Numbered from the stretch's first letter, positions 38,549 to 46,832 are shown. The stretch: 64,000 nucleotides of DNA from Mucilaginibacter sp. (GCF_025359345.1 NZ_JANYGQ010000022.1:1-64000); one strand, 5' to 3'. Program-made: numbers and translations. Notes: generated by a model not told the origin, from the sequence alone.

Positions 38549-38611
38549 CGCAAAGCGTTCCATTTTTACACGCGGAACATCCGGAACGCTGTGAAACATG
38601 CTGATTATCAG
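38549..38611. repeat. Family J repeat (AAGCGTTCCATTTTTACA), copy 1
   Basis: GCGTTCC and GGAACGC within it form a 7-bp inverted repeat. Copy 2 at 38830-38893 is nearly identical, and a fragment GCGTTCCATTTTTACAT lies at 38635-38656. The 38.4-39.3 kb gap, about 860 bases, holds only these repeats and AT-rich sequence; a 74-codon frame there looks spurious. Confidence 0.75.
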
Positions 38612-38829
38612 GAGTTCTATTTTTTAACCATTTCGTGATGCGTTCCATTTTTACATAAAACCGGTGTTTTTTGGATGTGAAGCTATAACCTTTACGCGCC
38701 ATGAAATGCTAAATCAGGTTGACACAAAAAGAAAATAAAATGCCTGTTTTAAAAGCTACAGACATAGTAATCCATAGATGCAATAGGGACAGCGGATAAT
38801 TGGAATTGAGGGAATTGTAATCGGCAGCC

Positions 38830-38893
38830 CGCAAGCGTTCCATTTTTACATATGCGGAACACCCGGAACGCTGTAAAACACCTTGATTATCAG
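38830..38893. repeat. Family J repeat, copy 2
   Basis: It matches copy 1 over its length with a few differences (AAGCGTTCCATTTTTACA, CGGAACGCTGTAAAACA, TTGATTATCAG), same orientation, 280 bases away. Confidence 0.75.
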
Positions 38894-39296
38894 ATATTTG
38901 AATTTCATCCAAATATAAATAGCTGATAGCCAATAAATACAGGATTTATGCTTTTTGCCAGCGATATGTAATTTATTTATAATCAGCGTGTTTCAGTTTT
39001 TAGTTGATTAAAACGTGAGCTTTCGATTTTGTTTGCACTATTAGCCCGCCTGTTAAGCGTGCCGTTTGGACGTATACAAATTTAAGCAAACTACTTATAG
39101 CGAGCTGAAGGGGTCGAATGAACGGCGGGTTCGTTGAAAATCTAATCTATCCGAGCCGATTCTCTTTTTCATGCCATTCCTTTTAGCTAATTTTAAACAT
39201 ATTCTTAGACTTGAATATATAGTGGCAATCAAGAAAAAAAATATATTTATCGAATTTTAATAAAACACAGAATAGTTGTTATCTTTCTCAAAAAAT

Positions 39297-39716
39297 ATGG
39301 CAATCCTAACCTCAATTGATGCAACATTAAATACAAGCTTCGAAAGCGGGTCGAACCTTGATAATGATTCGACTTTAACATTCGTTCTGCACCCAACATT
39401 TTCTGGGGCACGTGCTGCCGAATTTTCTTTTTCGGGGAGGGATACAACTAATGGTGCCACACATGAAGGTGATAAAAAAACCTTTAACTTTACGCTGCTC
39501 ACAAATAGCCTTACAAAAGAACAAATTAATGGTTTTTATTCAATTGATATTATCATCAACGCACGAGGACGAGACCATTATGCTGGAAAACTAGAAACAA
39601 TATTCCATTTTGATGATGGCACTTTCGCGGGCTCACCTGACTTTTCATTCGAGGTAGGAACGTATCACGAATCAAATCAAACCGGTCAATTAAATAATAT
39701 TATAAAGTTTCTATGA
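39297..39716 (+). CDS. Unknown protein, island gene
   Basis: I do not recognise the family. From the ATG at 39297 (MAILTSIDATLNTSFES) it has 139 residues, no membrane segment, and beta-rich composition (TLTFVLHPTFSG, AEFSFSGRDTTNG, LETIFHFDDGTFAG). The longer frame from 39276 adds 7 codons. Low GC like its neighbours. It starts the accessory region after the EVE gene gap and is convergent with the broken gene that follows. Confidence 0.55.
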   Translation: MAILTSIDATLNTSFESGSNLDNDSTLTFVLHPTFSGARAAEFSFSGRDTTNGATHEGDKKTFNFTLLTNSLTKEQINGFYSIDIIINARGRDHYAGKLETIFHFDDGTFAGSPDFSFEVGTYHESNQTGQLNNIIKFL

Positions 39717-39818
39717 CGCTCCGTTTGGACACAGAAAATTAAAGTCTCACTTAAACTGTTAGCATTCAAGCAACGTGTATGAACGGGCGGTCGAACATTC
39801 AATAAAGCAGTCTTCATA

Positions 39819-40500
39819 TTACCACTTTCTAATTCCCTTAATGTTGTCATTGATTTTTGAAAACATATCGCCTCCCGAAAGTTCCGACTTTAGATTTAGA
39901 AGATACGATTTCGGATTTGCATTAAGTTGAAGTCTTTCTTTTTTAACAGCACTTGCGGATATTATGCTTGCCGAGAAATTACTTAGATTAGTGAAACCAT
40001 AAGCGTTAACGGAATTATCCTCATTAATTGCAAAGTTAAATCTTGACGTGCCTAATCGTAGACTGATGCTCACAGTTCTTCCCCTGTGTGGCACATCTTT
40101 ACATATTTGACGGTACATGTGATATTTTTCGTTTATAAGACATTTAACATAATCGGTGTTCTCGTCCACTTCCGGAATGTTCATTGTTATTACAACCGTA
40201 TTTTTTTCTCTACTTAATATTAAGGTATTTGGGAATTGGTCAGACAAATACCTCAATATTACCCTTTCGGGAGAAAAGCCACCGGGATATTCATCAACGT
40301 ACATTACTTTTAAACGATATCCTTTAAACTCGCCTGCATTGGCATCTTCCAGTACGCCCGATAAATTCTTCGAACTTCAAATCCTTATCGTTATCGTCGT
40401 CTATGACAACTCGAATTTCATTGAAGTAGGCTTCTACTTCATATTTATCGTCCAGGGCCTCTGTTAATTTTTGAGCCAATGCGGCGTATTTATATTTCAT
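39819..40500 (-). pseudogene. Gene split by a frameshift, unknown family
   Basis: Two frames join into one plausible gene. The ATG at 40500 opens a 58-codon frame (MKYKYAALAQKLTEALDDKY) that ends at 40324. The next frame runs from about 40367 with SKNLSGVLEDANAGEFKGYR and on into MYVDEYPGGFSPERVILRYL, to a stop at 39819. A one-base slip near 40360-40375 would give about 226 residues with continuous coding-like sequence. It may be a mutation, a sequencing error or programmed shifting. The family is unknown. Confidence 0.55.
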
Positions 40501-40551
40501 TCTGAATAATTTACTGTTTCAAAAATGATGTTTTTTTCGTATATTTACGTT

Positions 40552-40650
40552 ATGGCTAAACAGACTACAAAAACGTCAAGACCCGTGGTTGCAACCAGCA
40601 CAAGGGGTTACAACGATATTCAAACACCCGTAATAATAATTAAGAAATAA
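40552..40650 (+). CDS. Micro-ORF 1 of a tandem triplet (MAKQTT family), 32 codons
   Basis: The peptide starts MAKQTTKTSRPVV and ends IIIKK. It is rich in Thr, Lys, Val and Ser, has no Cys and no clear signal sequence. It is the first of three similar frames with only 1-3 bases between stop and next start. TTTC, 19 bases and TATATTTA upstream (40517-40547) could be a promoter; if so the transcript would begin at about the ATG. It is divergent from the broken gene. Coding is supported by the paralogy, not by known homologues. Confidence 0.6.
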   Translation: MAKQTTKTSRPVVATSTRGYNDIQTPVIIIKK

Positions 40651-40651
40651 T

Positions 40652-40723
40652 ATGGCGAAGCAAACAACCCAAACATCCCCACCAGTCAGAAGTACATCTT
40701 CAAAGGGCGGAGTTAAAAAGTAA
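40652..40723 (+). CDS. Micro-ORF 2 of the tandem triplet, 23 codons
   Basis: The peptide reads MAKQTTQTSPPVRSTSSKGG then VKK. It shares MAKQTT at the start, the T-S/I-P-P-V middle and the KK end with its two neighbours. One base separates it from the stop of micro-ORF 1, and 3 from the start of micro-ORF 3. The set would be read from one mRNA. Confidence 0.6.
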   Translation: MAKQTTQTSPPVRSTSSKGGVKK

Positions 40724-40726
40724 AAT

Positions 40727-40807
40727 ATGGCAAAGCAAACGACAAAAACTATTCCTCCAGTTAAAGTAAAAGCTACTTTGGGAACAATAAAAGTTGTAAA
40801 GAAATAG
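40727..40807 (+). CDS. Micro-ORF 3 of the tandem triplet, 26 codons
   Basis: The peptide starts MAKQTTKTIPPVKVKATLG and ends VVKK. The nucleotides of MAKQTT differ by synonymous changes among the three copies (for example AAA CAG, AAG CAA, AAG CAA), which favours protein-level conservation. It ends 9 bases before the stop of the convergent membrane-protein gene. Confidence 0.6.
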   Translation: MAKQTTKTIPPVKVKATLGTIKVVKK

Positions 40808-40816
40808 TAATACTAT

Positions 40817-41377
40817 TTATGATACGCTTGTGTAATGAGGTGAGACAGAAATAACTACAAACAAAAATACCGATATTGCAAATATAAGCAGCAATGTTAA
40901 GCCTGCGAAAGTATCATATTCTTTTGCTCTATTGTGATTATCTGCTCTGCTTTGTTCTATTTTCGCTGTATATGTCTTAATAGCATTATAGTAAAATAAC
41001 CTCTCCTTTTCCTCGTCATTAAAGCCTGAACAAAGGTCATAATCCGTCGATAATACATTTGACGGTAATAATCCATTGCTATGTAATGGACGAGATTTAA
41101 TTACAGTGTATCCCTTATAAACATTGTAAGCGGAAAATATTAATAAGGGTGTCCAGTACCATAAACTTGGTGTATAGTGAGTAAAAATAAAAACCCCCAC
41201 TCCAAATAAGAAAGTTAAAAATCCGAATTCGTATTTTATTGCCTTGTCCGTAACGCTTACAACTTCCTCAATATCATGATCAAATCTTTCTTTTACTTCG
41301 GAAAGTAGACTTTTGTAAACATCCATCGGGATTACTTCCCAATCTTCAACTGGAAAGGTAAAGTTTTCTTCTGTCAT
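40817..41377 (-). CDS. Small membrane protein, unknown, next to the micro-ORFs
   Basis: The 186 residues have an acidic cytoplasmic-type start (MTEENFTFPVEDWEVIP), two close membrane segments (about 51-70, FGFLTFLFGVGVFIFTHY, and 73-90, WYWTPLLIFSAYNVYKGY), a polar charged middle and a final segment (158-180, LTLLLIFAISVFLFVVIS). Membrane proteins of similar layout occur as effectors in several defence systems (for example SLATT-type), but I see no diagnostic motif. It is convergent with the micro-ORFs. Confidence 0.6.
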   Translation of the reverse strand: MTEENFTFPVEDWEVIPMDVYKSLLSEVKERFDHDIEEVVSVTDKAIKYEFGFLTFLFGVGVFIFTHYTPSLWYWTPLLIFSAYNVYKGYTVIKSRPLHSNGLLPSNVLSTDYDLCSGFNDEEKERLFYYNAIKTYTAKIEQSRADNHNRAKEYDTFAGLTLLLIFAISVFLFVVISVSPHYTSVS

Positions 41378-41517
41378 GCTTTATTAAATTAATAAAGTAC
41401 AAAACTATCGATTGATTGCTTCCAAACCGAAAAATCAGGAATTATTAAATTTTTAAGGCATTATGTCAATACGCAAATAAAATCAACGTAATGATGCATG
41501 CAACGTGATAGCTGTGC

Positions 41518-41545
41518 TTGTCTAAATGTTTAATTATTATATTTG
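41518..41545 (+). promoter_or_regulatory. Consensus-like promoter before the next gene
   Basis: TTG at 41518-41520, a 17-base spacer and TATATTTG at 41538-41545 match the Bacteroidota -33/-7 pattern. The start codon is about 20 bases past the -7 box. Confidence 0.6.
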
Positions 41546-41565
41546 AAAAACCTAAAAACTTTATA

Positions 41566-41967
41566 ATGAGCGAAAAACCGAAAAGCTTGTTCCTGTTAGC
41601 AATTGACTATGTGCCTTTATTGACGGGAATTATTATAGCTATGGGTTGTTTTAGATTGATTGCTTTCTATTCGGTTTTTCATTTATCTATATTTAACTAT
41701 ACCGAATTTTCAGATTTTGTATCACAAGGGATAACGGACTTGTTTACTATACTATTTTATACTTTTTTAGGAGTCACTTTTCCTTCATTCAAAAATCCAT
41801 TCAAAAACGAACTAGAAGGCGGAAGTTTGAACCACGATGTTCTTGAAAAAAACAGCGAAAAATTTTTAAATATTCTGGAGTATTCAACGTTTCTACTGTT
41901 AGTAATTTTATTAATTTATTGCGGAATTAAGGGGGTTAAACCAAATGTCCAATTATTGAATATATAA
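41566..41967 (+). CDS. Small membrane protein, unknown
   Basis: The 133 residues from the ATG at 41566 (MSEKPKSLFLLAIDYVP) have three or four hydrophobic segments (about 9-32, 52-75 and 103-125). No family is recognised. An upstream in-frame TTG lies in the promoter's -33 box, so the ATG is chosen. It ends just before the left part of the Mu-like element and may belong to the island or be cargo. Confidence 0.55.
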   Translation: MSEKPKSLFLLAIDYVPLLTGIIIAMGCFRLIAFYSVFHLSIFNYTEFSDFVSQGITDLFTILFYTFLGVTFPSFKNPFKNELEGGSLNHDVLEKNSEKFLNILEYSTFLLLVILLIYCGIKGVKPNVQLLNI

Positions 41968-42270
41968 AAAAGTCCGAAATTTGTACGAAAAAGTGCTTTA
42001 ATACACTGTAAACGCAGTTTTTATATTTTTGACGGGCGCAAAACCGCAAAATCCAAATGTCCCTGTTACTACCGGTTTGTACCATTTCAATACCATGAAT
42101 TAGTGCTAATTATAGGCGTTTACTACGGGTTGGTTCCATTGTTGCAACTAAATAAACCGCTTTAGCGTGCTTTTTAAGCACTTTTGCACGCTATTTACTG
42201 CCATATCTAATTATTTGCGCAGTTCGCAGTAGCTAACCGTTAAATATAGGCTATTTTGGTGCTTTTTAAA

Positions 42271-42306
42271 GTTGGTTCTACAGTTGGTTCTACAGTTGGT
42301 TCTACA
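42271..42306. repeat. Three tandem 12-bp repeats at the left end of the element
   Basis: GTTGGTTCTACA occurs three times head to tail. Related words GTTGGTTCCA (42129) and GGTTTGTACCA (42074) are nearby. The position, left of the repressor gene, suits transposase-binding sites, as Mu has three at its left end. The remaining 400-base gap to the left holds no gene that I can support. Confidence 0.55.
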
Positions 42307-42375
42307 CTAAAATTTAGACGGAAGTAAAATGTGCCATGTTAGGATAGGGTGTAACAAGTTTTTTAACTGATATAT

Positions 42376-43077
42376 TTAGGACTCACCAGTGAAAAAACCA
42401 GTTATAATATTTTTAATATCGATGGGTTTTAAATCGCTATAGAATTTCTCAATGGCTTTACTGATATCATCTAAAGGCTTTGCAAACGCCCTAACCTTGT
42501 CAATTTCCAATAATATATCATTTCTATATTTTTCAAAGTCGAAGGTTTTCCCATCGTAATAGCTTGATACTTCATGTTGTTTTTTATCGATACCCTCAAA
42601 ATAGTAATGGTCAAGGTTTGATATTATATATTGAAAGCAAAGCAGCGTATTAAGGTTTTGATATATTTTGGAATTTTCATCTATTCCTTTCATAAACTCA
42701 AGCCCTATTTTCTTTTGGGCATGAAGTTCTAAATATAGTGGCGCATCGTTATCGACATAGGTTTTATTAAAAATTGTTTTTTGCTCCCGCCGTTCGATAA
42801 GTCTTTCTGATTTGTCATTTATAATGTTTTTTCTTTTTATGGAAATATCATTAAAAAACTCATCGAATTTTTCAGGATTATCTTCTGATAAAAAATAATC
42901 TGCCGTCAAATTAAACGTCTCGCATATAGTTGATATAAGTTCAAAAGTAGGTTTATTCCGACCGGATTCGATCATAGATATGTTATTACGCTTTATTGAT
43001 ACAGCATCTGCAAAATCACTTTGCGTCATGTTGAAGTACAATCGTAGCTTTTTTAATTGCAGCCCTGGGTTGCTCAT
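42376..43077 (-). CDS. XRE-family repressor of the element
   Basis: The 233 residues start with a helix-turn-helix DNA-binding domain (LRLYFNMTQSDFADAVSIKR, NNISMIESGRNKPTFELIST). The rest is an unknown C-terminal part, mostly helical, perhaps for oligomers or signal sensing. No S24-type protease motif is seen. It faces away from the Ner-like gene across a repeat-rich operator, the lysis-lysogeny switch layout of Mu-like phages. Confidence 0.8.
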   Translation of the reverse strand: MSNPGLQLKKLRLYFNMTQSDFADAVSIKRNNISMIESGRNKPTFELISTICETFNLTADYFLSEDNPEKFDEFFNDISIKRKNIINDKSERLIERREQKTIFNKTYVDNDAPLYLELHAQKKIGLEFMKGIDENSKIYQNLNTLLCFQYIISNLDHYYFEGIDKKQHEVSSYYDGKTFDFEKYRNDILLEIDKVRAFAKPLDDISKAIEKFYSDLKPIDIKNIITGFFTGES

Positions 43078-43092
43078 AATGCCAAAATGTGT

Positions 43093-43133
43093 TTAAATGT
43101 AATTTTAAATGTTGTTAATGTCATTTTTAATGT
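43093..43133. promoter_or_regulatory. Operator array between repressor and Ner-like gene
   Basis: The word TTAAATGT or TTAATGT occurs four times in one direction, at 43093, 43105, 43115 and 43127. Spacings are 12, 10 and 12 bases, near one helical turn. ACATTTCAA at 43163 is an inverted near match. A -7 box TATATTTG at 43136-43143 points to the Ner-like gene, so binding here could block both divergent promoters. Confidence 0.6.
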
Positions 43134-43184
43134 TTTATATTTGTTGAAATATATTATTAATAACATTTCAAATATAATTAAAAC

Positions 43185-43382
43185 ATGGAAAGAGAACAAT
43201 TAAAGGCTAAAGTACCTCACGGTTATGGTAAGGTTATAGCAAAAAAAGCAGGTGTTAAAGAACAAGCTGTTTCGCAATTTTTAAATGGAAAAAATGACAA
43301 TGTCAATATTGAATTAGCGACACTGGAAGTTTTAGCCGAATTGTCGGAAAAAAGAAATGACCTTTTAGCACGTATCAATTAA
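43185..43382 (+). CDS. Small helix-turn-helix regulator, Ner/Cro-like
   Basis: The 65 residues contain one HTH (IAKKAGVKEQAVSQFLNGKN). In Mu-like phages the gene at this spot (ner) turns down the repressor and early promoters. The context supports that role. It is the first gene of the rightward transcript. Confidence 0.7.
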   Translation: MEREQLKAKVPHGYGKVIAKKAGVKEQAVSQFLNGKNDNVNIELATLEVLAELSEKRNDLLARIN

Positions 43383-43393
43383 CCTAAATCAAC

Positions 43394-43555
43394 ATGAAAG
43401 CAAAAATCTACATCGGCCAATTTATTGGCATCCCGGTAGCCATTAAAAAAAACGAACTCACATTATTTCAGACTGTGATTTGCACTGTGCTGTTAGGTGT
43501 GGTGATTTTTTACAGCCTGTATCTAATAAATCCTTCCATCTTAAAAAAGTATTAA
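43394..43555 (+). CDS. Small single-span membrane protein
   Basis: This 53-codon frame starts MKAKIYIGQFIGIP and has one membrane segment (about 24-45, LFQTVICTVLLGVVIFYSLY). It lies 12 bases past the Ner-like gene and 10 before the transposase, so it is plausibly translated with them. No known family. Confidence 0.5.
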   Translation: MKAKIYIGQFIGIPVAIKKNELTLFQTVICTVLLGVVIFYSLYLINPSILKKY

Positions 43556-43564
43556 ACCTGCTGT

Positions 43565-45586
43565 ATGCCGCACGAGTGGAATAATAAGATAGTTGTTACA
43601 AAAGGTGAACTGGTACCTAATTGGTTTAGTTCGCATAACCTGCGTACAACCATAGACCGGCTTAAGGGTAAGTATAACGAAATTATTGTACTGCAGCGCG
43701 GCGGTAATGGCCGTATAGCGTTATATGATTTCGACAGCCTGCCAACCCAAATTCAGCACGGTTTAGGTGACCCCCGGAAGGTTAAGCACGTTTTAGAACA
43801 ATACTACCGCACGGATAATGAGGCGGTGGCATTTTTTACAAAACATCGGCTATCTACCGGCAACTATCTAACAGCGGACTATCAGGATAAATACATCATT
43901 AATGCCAGCGTGTTAAAAGCCTTAATTGCACTTAGAGCAGCTATTGAAAAGGAACGAAAGAAAAAAGGCATTAACACAACCGGGATAACAGCGGTTTTAT
44001 GTGAACATGCGATAACGTTTCAAAAAACGCTGCAAGTAAGATTTAAAGATGAGCACACTTTGCCGGAAAGTTTAAAGCGCTTTAAAGAGGTTTTAAAAGC
44101 CTTTGAAAAGAACGGCTATAAAAGCCTGATTTCGGGAAAGCACGGCAATGATAACAGCCGTAAAGTGTACGAAAATACAATAGCCTTACTGGAAAGTATG
44201 TTTGCCAAAGATACCACCAAACCAACCGCCACCGAAGTGCACCGGCGTTACGATGCGTTTTTGGCCGGACACCTCGAAATTATCAATAATGAAAGTGGAG
44301 AAGTTTACAGCCCTGTAGACTTTAAAGAACTAAGTGTAGCAACCGTAACCAAATATCTATCCGATTGGATAAGCCAAATTGCTACACATGCAAACCGCAG
44401 TGGCGACAACCAAAAATACATGCAAAGCTTTAAACCACACCACTCACTTGATAAGCCGAAGTTTGCCGGTAGCATAATTTCTATTGATGACAGGCAGCCG
44501 CCATTTAAAACCCACAACGGCAAAAGGATTTGGTTTTACAACGGTATTGATTTAGGCAGCGAGGCTTTTACTTGCTGGGTGTATGGAAACACCAAAGAAG
44601 ATTTAATATTGAAATTCTATCGGCAAATGATACGCAACTATGCCGAATGGGGGTTTTGCCTTCCGAATGAATTAGAGGCAGAAATGAGTTTAAACTCATC
44701 CTTTGTTAATACTTTTTTACGTGAAGGGGCGATGTTTCAAGATGTGCGCATAGAGGCCAATAACGCACGCGGAAAACGCATTGAGGCTTATTACAAGCCG
44801 TTGCGTTATCAGTTAGAAAAGAAACGTGAAGGCTGGCTGGCCCGGCCGTTCGCGTTGAGCGAAAGCAATCAATCCGGCAGCCATGAAGTGCCGACCCTGC
44901 ATCCTGATGATATTATTGAAGGTTGTTTGATAGACCTTGAAACATGGAATAATATGCCGCACAGCGTTCATACGCATTTAACACGCTGGGAAGTGTTTGA
45001 ACAAATGCAGCATCCCGATTTAAAGCCGATAAATTATAATGCTTTTATGCCTTACCTGGGATACAAAACCAAAACAAGTTGCAACGTAGGGATTATAAGG
45101 CTGCAAGGCGGTGAATACCTATTAGGCGAAAACGGCGAAGTATGTGCAGGCGAAAATCTTATAAACCTTATGAGCCGTGTTGAAGGAAAGGACATTGATG
45201 TTTATTGGCTGGATGATAACGCGGGAAATATTTTAAAGGCGCTGGTTTACATTGGTGACTTATTGATTTGTGAAGCCGTTAGTAAACCTACCTACAACCG
45301 TGCTAAAATTGAGCAAGGCCCCAATGATATTGCCAACCGGGAGATTATGAGCAAATATGTAATGACTATTGAGGCATTTGGTAAACGAAGGAAAAGGGAG
45401 ATTGAAGCTGTGACACAAATTGATAATACCCCACAGCGGCCAAAATCTTTTGTTATGCCCGGCCTAAAAAGAAACAGCATACAGGAAGGTACACCGCTAC
45501 CGGATTTATTACAAGATACAACCAATGTTGATTTTGTAAACGTCCCGCAAAATGGGTTTGTGAGACCACTTAATGACACTTTTTAA
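43565..45586 (+). CDS. Mu A-like DDE transposase
   Basis: The 673-residue protein has an N-terminal DNA-binding part, an integrase-type catalytic core (about 300-420) and a C-terminal Mu-type domain. The first core acid is D308 or D309 in SIISIDDRQPPF. The usual middle Asp (DNG) is not present; at the matching place the protein reads ELEAEMSLNSS with E373. The last acid is E407 in GKRIEAYYKP, 33 residues further on. Similar transposases drive replicative transposition in Bacteroides Mu-like phages. It precedes the MuB-like ATPase by 11 bases. Confidence 0.85.
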   Translation: MPHEWNNKIVVTKGELVPNWFSSHNLRTTIDRLKGKYNEIIVLQRGGNGRIALYDFDSLPTQIQHGLGDPRKVKHVLEQYYRTDNEAVAFFTKHRLSTGNYLTADYQDKYIINASVLKALIALRAAIEKERKKKGINTTGITAVLCEHAITFQKTLQVRFKDEHTLPESLKRFKEVLKAFEKNGYKSLISGKHGNDNSRKVYENTIALLESMFAKDTTKPTATEVHRRYDAFLAGHLEIINNESGEVYSPVDFKELSVATVTKYLSDWISQIATHANRSGDNQKYMQSFKPHHSLDKPKFAGSIISIDDRQPPFKTHNGKRIWFYNGIDLGSEAFTCWVYGNTKEDLILKFYRQMIRNYAEWGFCLPNELEAEMSLNSSFVNTFLREGAMFQDVRIEANNARGKRIEAYYKPLRYQLEKKREGWLARPFALSESNQSGSHEVPTLHPDDIIEGCLIDLETWNNMPHSVHTHLTRWEVFEQMQHPDLKPINYNAFMPYLGYKTKTSCNVGIIRLQGGEYLLGENGEVCAGENLINLMSRVEGKDIDVYWLDDNAGNILKALVYIGDLLICEAVSKPTYNRAKIEQGPNDIANREIMSKYVMTIEAFGKRRKREIEAVTQIDNTPQRPKSFVMPGLKRNSIQEGTPLPDLLQDTTNVDFVNVPQNGFVRPLNDTF

Positions 45587-45597
45587 ACCAACTAATT

Positions 45598-46494
45598 ATG
45601 CTACAAATAACTAACGATTTTAAAACTAAAATTTTTGCCGCCTTACAGGATGTAAGGGGTAATTACAGCGGTAGCGATGCTGCTTTTTCAAAACAATGGG
45701 GTATTAATCACGCCGTGTATAGCCGATTGAAAGGCGGAGAGATTGACGGACTGTTAAAGGATACACAATGGCTTAATATAGGCCGTGAACTCAATGTGAG
45801 CTTATCGGAGCGTAAATGGAATATTGCGCGTACTGACGTGTTTACAATCATTGAGCGTGATGTGGATTTTTGCCAAACCTATGCAAAGGGCAAAATGTGT
45901 GTTGATGATTGCGGTATAGGTAAAACATACACGGCTAAGTATTTAGCACGTACCCGTAAAAACTGTTTTTACGTAGATGCCAGCCAGGCAAAAGGCGTGC
46001 ACCTGCTTATTAAGGCGATAGCTAAAGCGATAGGCGTAGATGCTGCCGGGAAGTACGCCGACATAAAAGCCAATATTAAATACTGCCTAAAAAACCTGCC
46101 TAATCCAGTTGTCATAATAGACGAAGCTGGCGACCTCAATCAGGCAGCGCTACTTGAAATTAAAGAGCTTTGGAACGCCACCGAAGGCGCGTGCGGTTGG
46201 TATTTGATGGGAGCCGAAGGGTTTAAAAAGGTAATGGATAAAGGCATGTATAACAAAAAGCCCGGCTTTAAGGAGCTATTTAGCCGGTTATCTGAACGGT
46301 ACACCACAACAGTTCCAATGAACCCGCATGAAAAGGCAGAGTTTTACCGGAAGCTTATTTCGGATGTTTTATCGGCCAATATGCCGGATAAAGGCAGGCT
46401 AAACGAGATTGTTAAAAAATGCCTTGTGGTTGACGGGAGTGGGCAAATAGGCGGGTTAAGACGTGCGGAATCATTACTCATTATTAACTCTTAA
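45598..46494 (+). CDS. Mu B-like AAA ATPase, target selection
   Basis: MuB-type ATPases coat target DNA, activate the transposase and protect the element from self-insertion. The 298 residues start with a helix-turn-helix part (about 15-60). The Walker A is VDDCGIGKTYTA near 102-113 and Walker B VVIIDEAGDL near 168-177. The first glycine of Walker A is replaced by Asp. A helical C-terminal end follows. It directly follows the transposase. Confidence 0.82.
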   Translation: MLQITNDFKTKIFAALQDVRGNYSGSDAAFSKQWGINHAVYSRLKGGEIDGLLKDTQWLNIGRELNVSLSERKWNIARTDVFTIIERDVDFCQTYAKGKMCVDDCGIGKTYTAKYLARTRKNCFYVDASQAKGVHLLIKAIAKAIGVDAAGKYADIKANIKYCLKNLPNPVVIIDEAGDLNQAALLEIKELWNATEGACGWYLMGAEGFKKVMDKGMYNKKPGFKELFSRLSERYTTTVPMNPHEKAEFYRKLISDVLSANMPDKGRLNEIVKKCLVVDGSGQIGGLRRAESLLIINS

Positions 46495-46498
46495 TTAT

Positions 46499-46816
46499 AT
46501 GATACAACTTACTAAAAAAGAGATTGAACTACTTAAGATTAAGGCTTACAATCTATATGTAGAAAGCGGTATAACCGCTAAAGAAATTTCTAAAACTATT
46601 CCCGTAACTGAAAAATCGATAGGCGTATGGGTGAAGCAATACGGATGGAAAGATTTGCGTAAAACGAAGGATGTTTGGCGCTTAGGTGGTAAAAACGGTT
46701 CGGCATTAGCACTTAACGGGTTTGTGATTTTTTTACGAGATAAACACCCGTTGGTTTATAGTGAAATAATGCCGCTTATGGAATTATACAACGAAAGTAA
46801 ATCAGTTAAATCATAA
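46499..46816 (+). CDS. Small helix-turn-helix protein of the element
   Basis: The 105 residues from the ATG at 46499 (MIQLTKKEIELLKIKAY) contain an HTH like those of phage small terminase and related proteins: SGITAKEISKTIPVTEKSIG followed by VWVKQYGWKDLRK. No large terminase is near, so packaging is not implied. It starts 4 bases past the MuB-like stop. Confidence 0.55.
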   Translation: MIQLTKKEIELLKIKAYNLYVESGITAKEISKTIPVTEKSIGVWVKQYGWKDLRKTKDVWRLGGKNGSALALNGFVIFLRDKHPLVYSEIMPLMELYNESKSVKS

Positions 46817-46832
46817 CATTAAAATTATTGAC

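Noticed and set aside
38709..38933. 74-codon frame on the minus strand
   Set aside because: It overlaps a family J repeat and has no coding-like pattern or homology that I recognise.
42271..42306. CRISPR array
   Set aside because: The repeats are 12 bp with no spacers, and no cas gene is present in the window.
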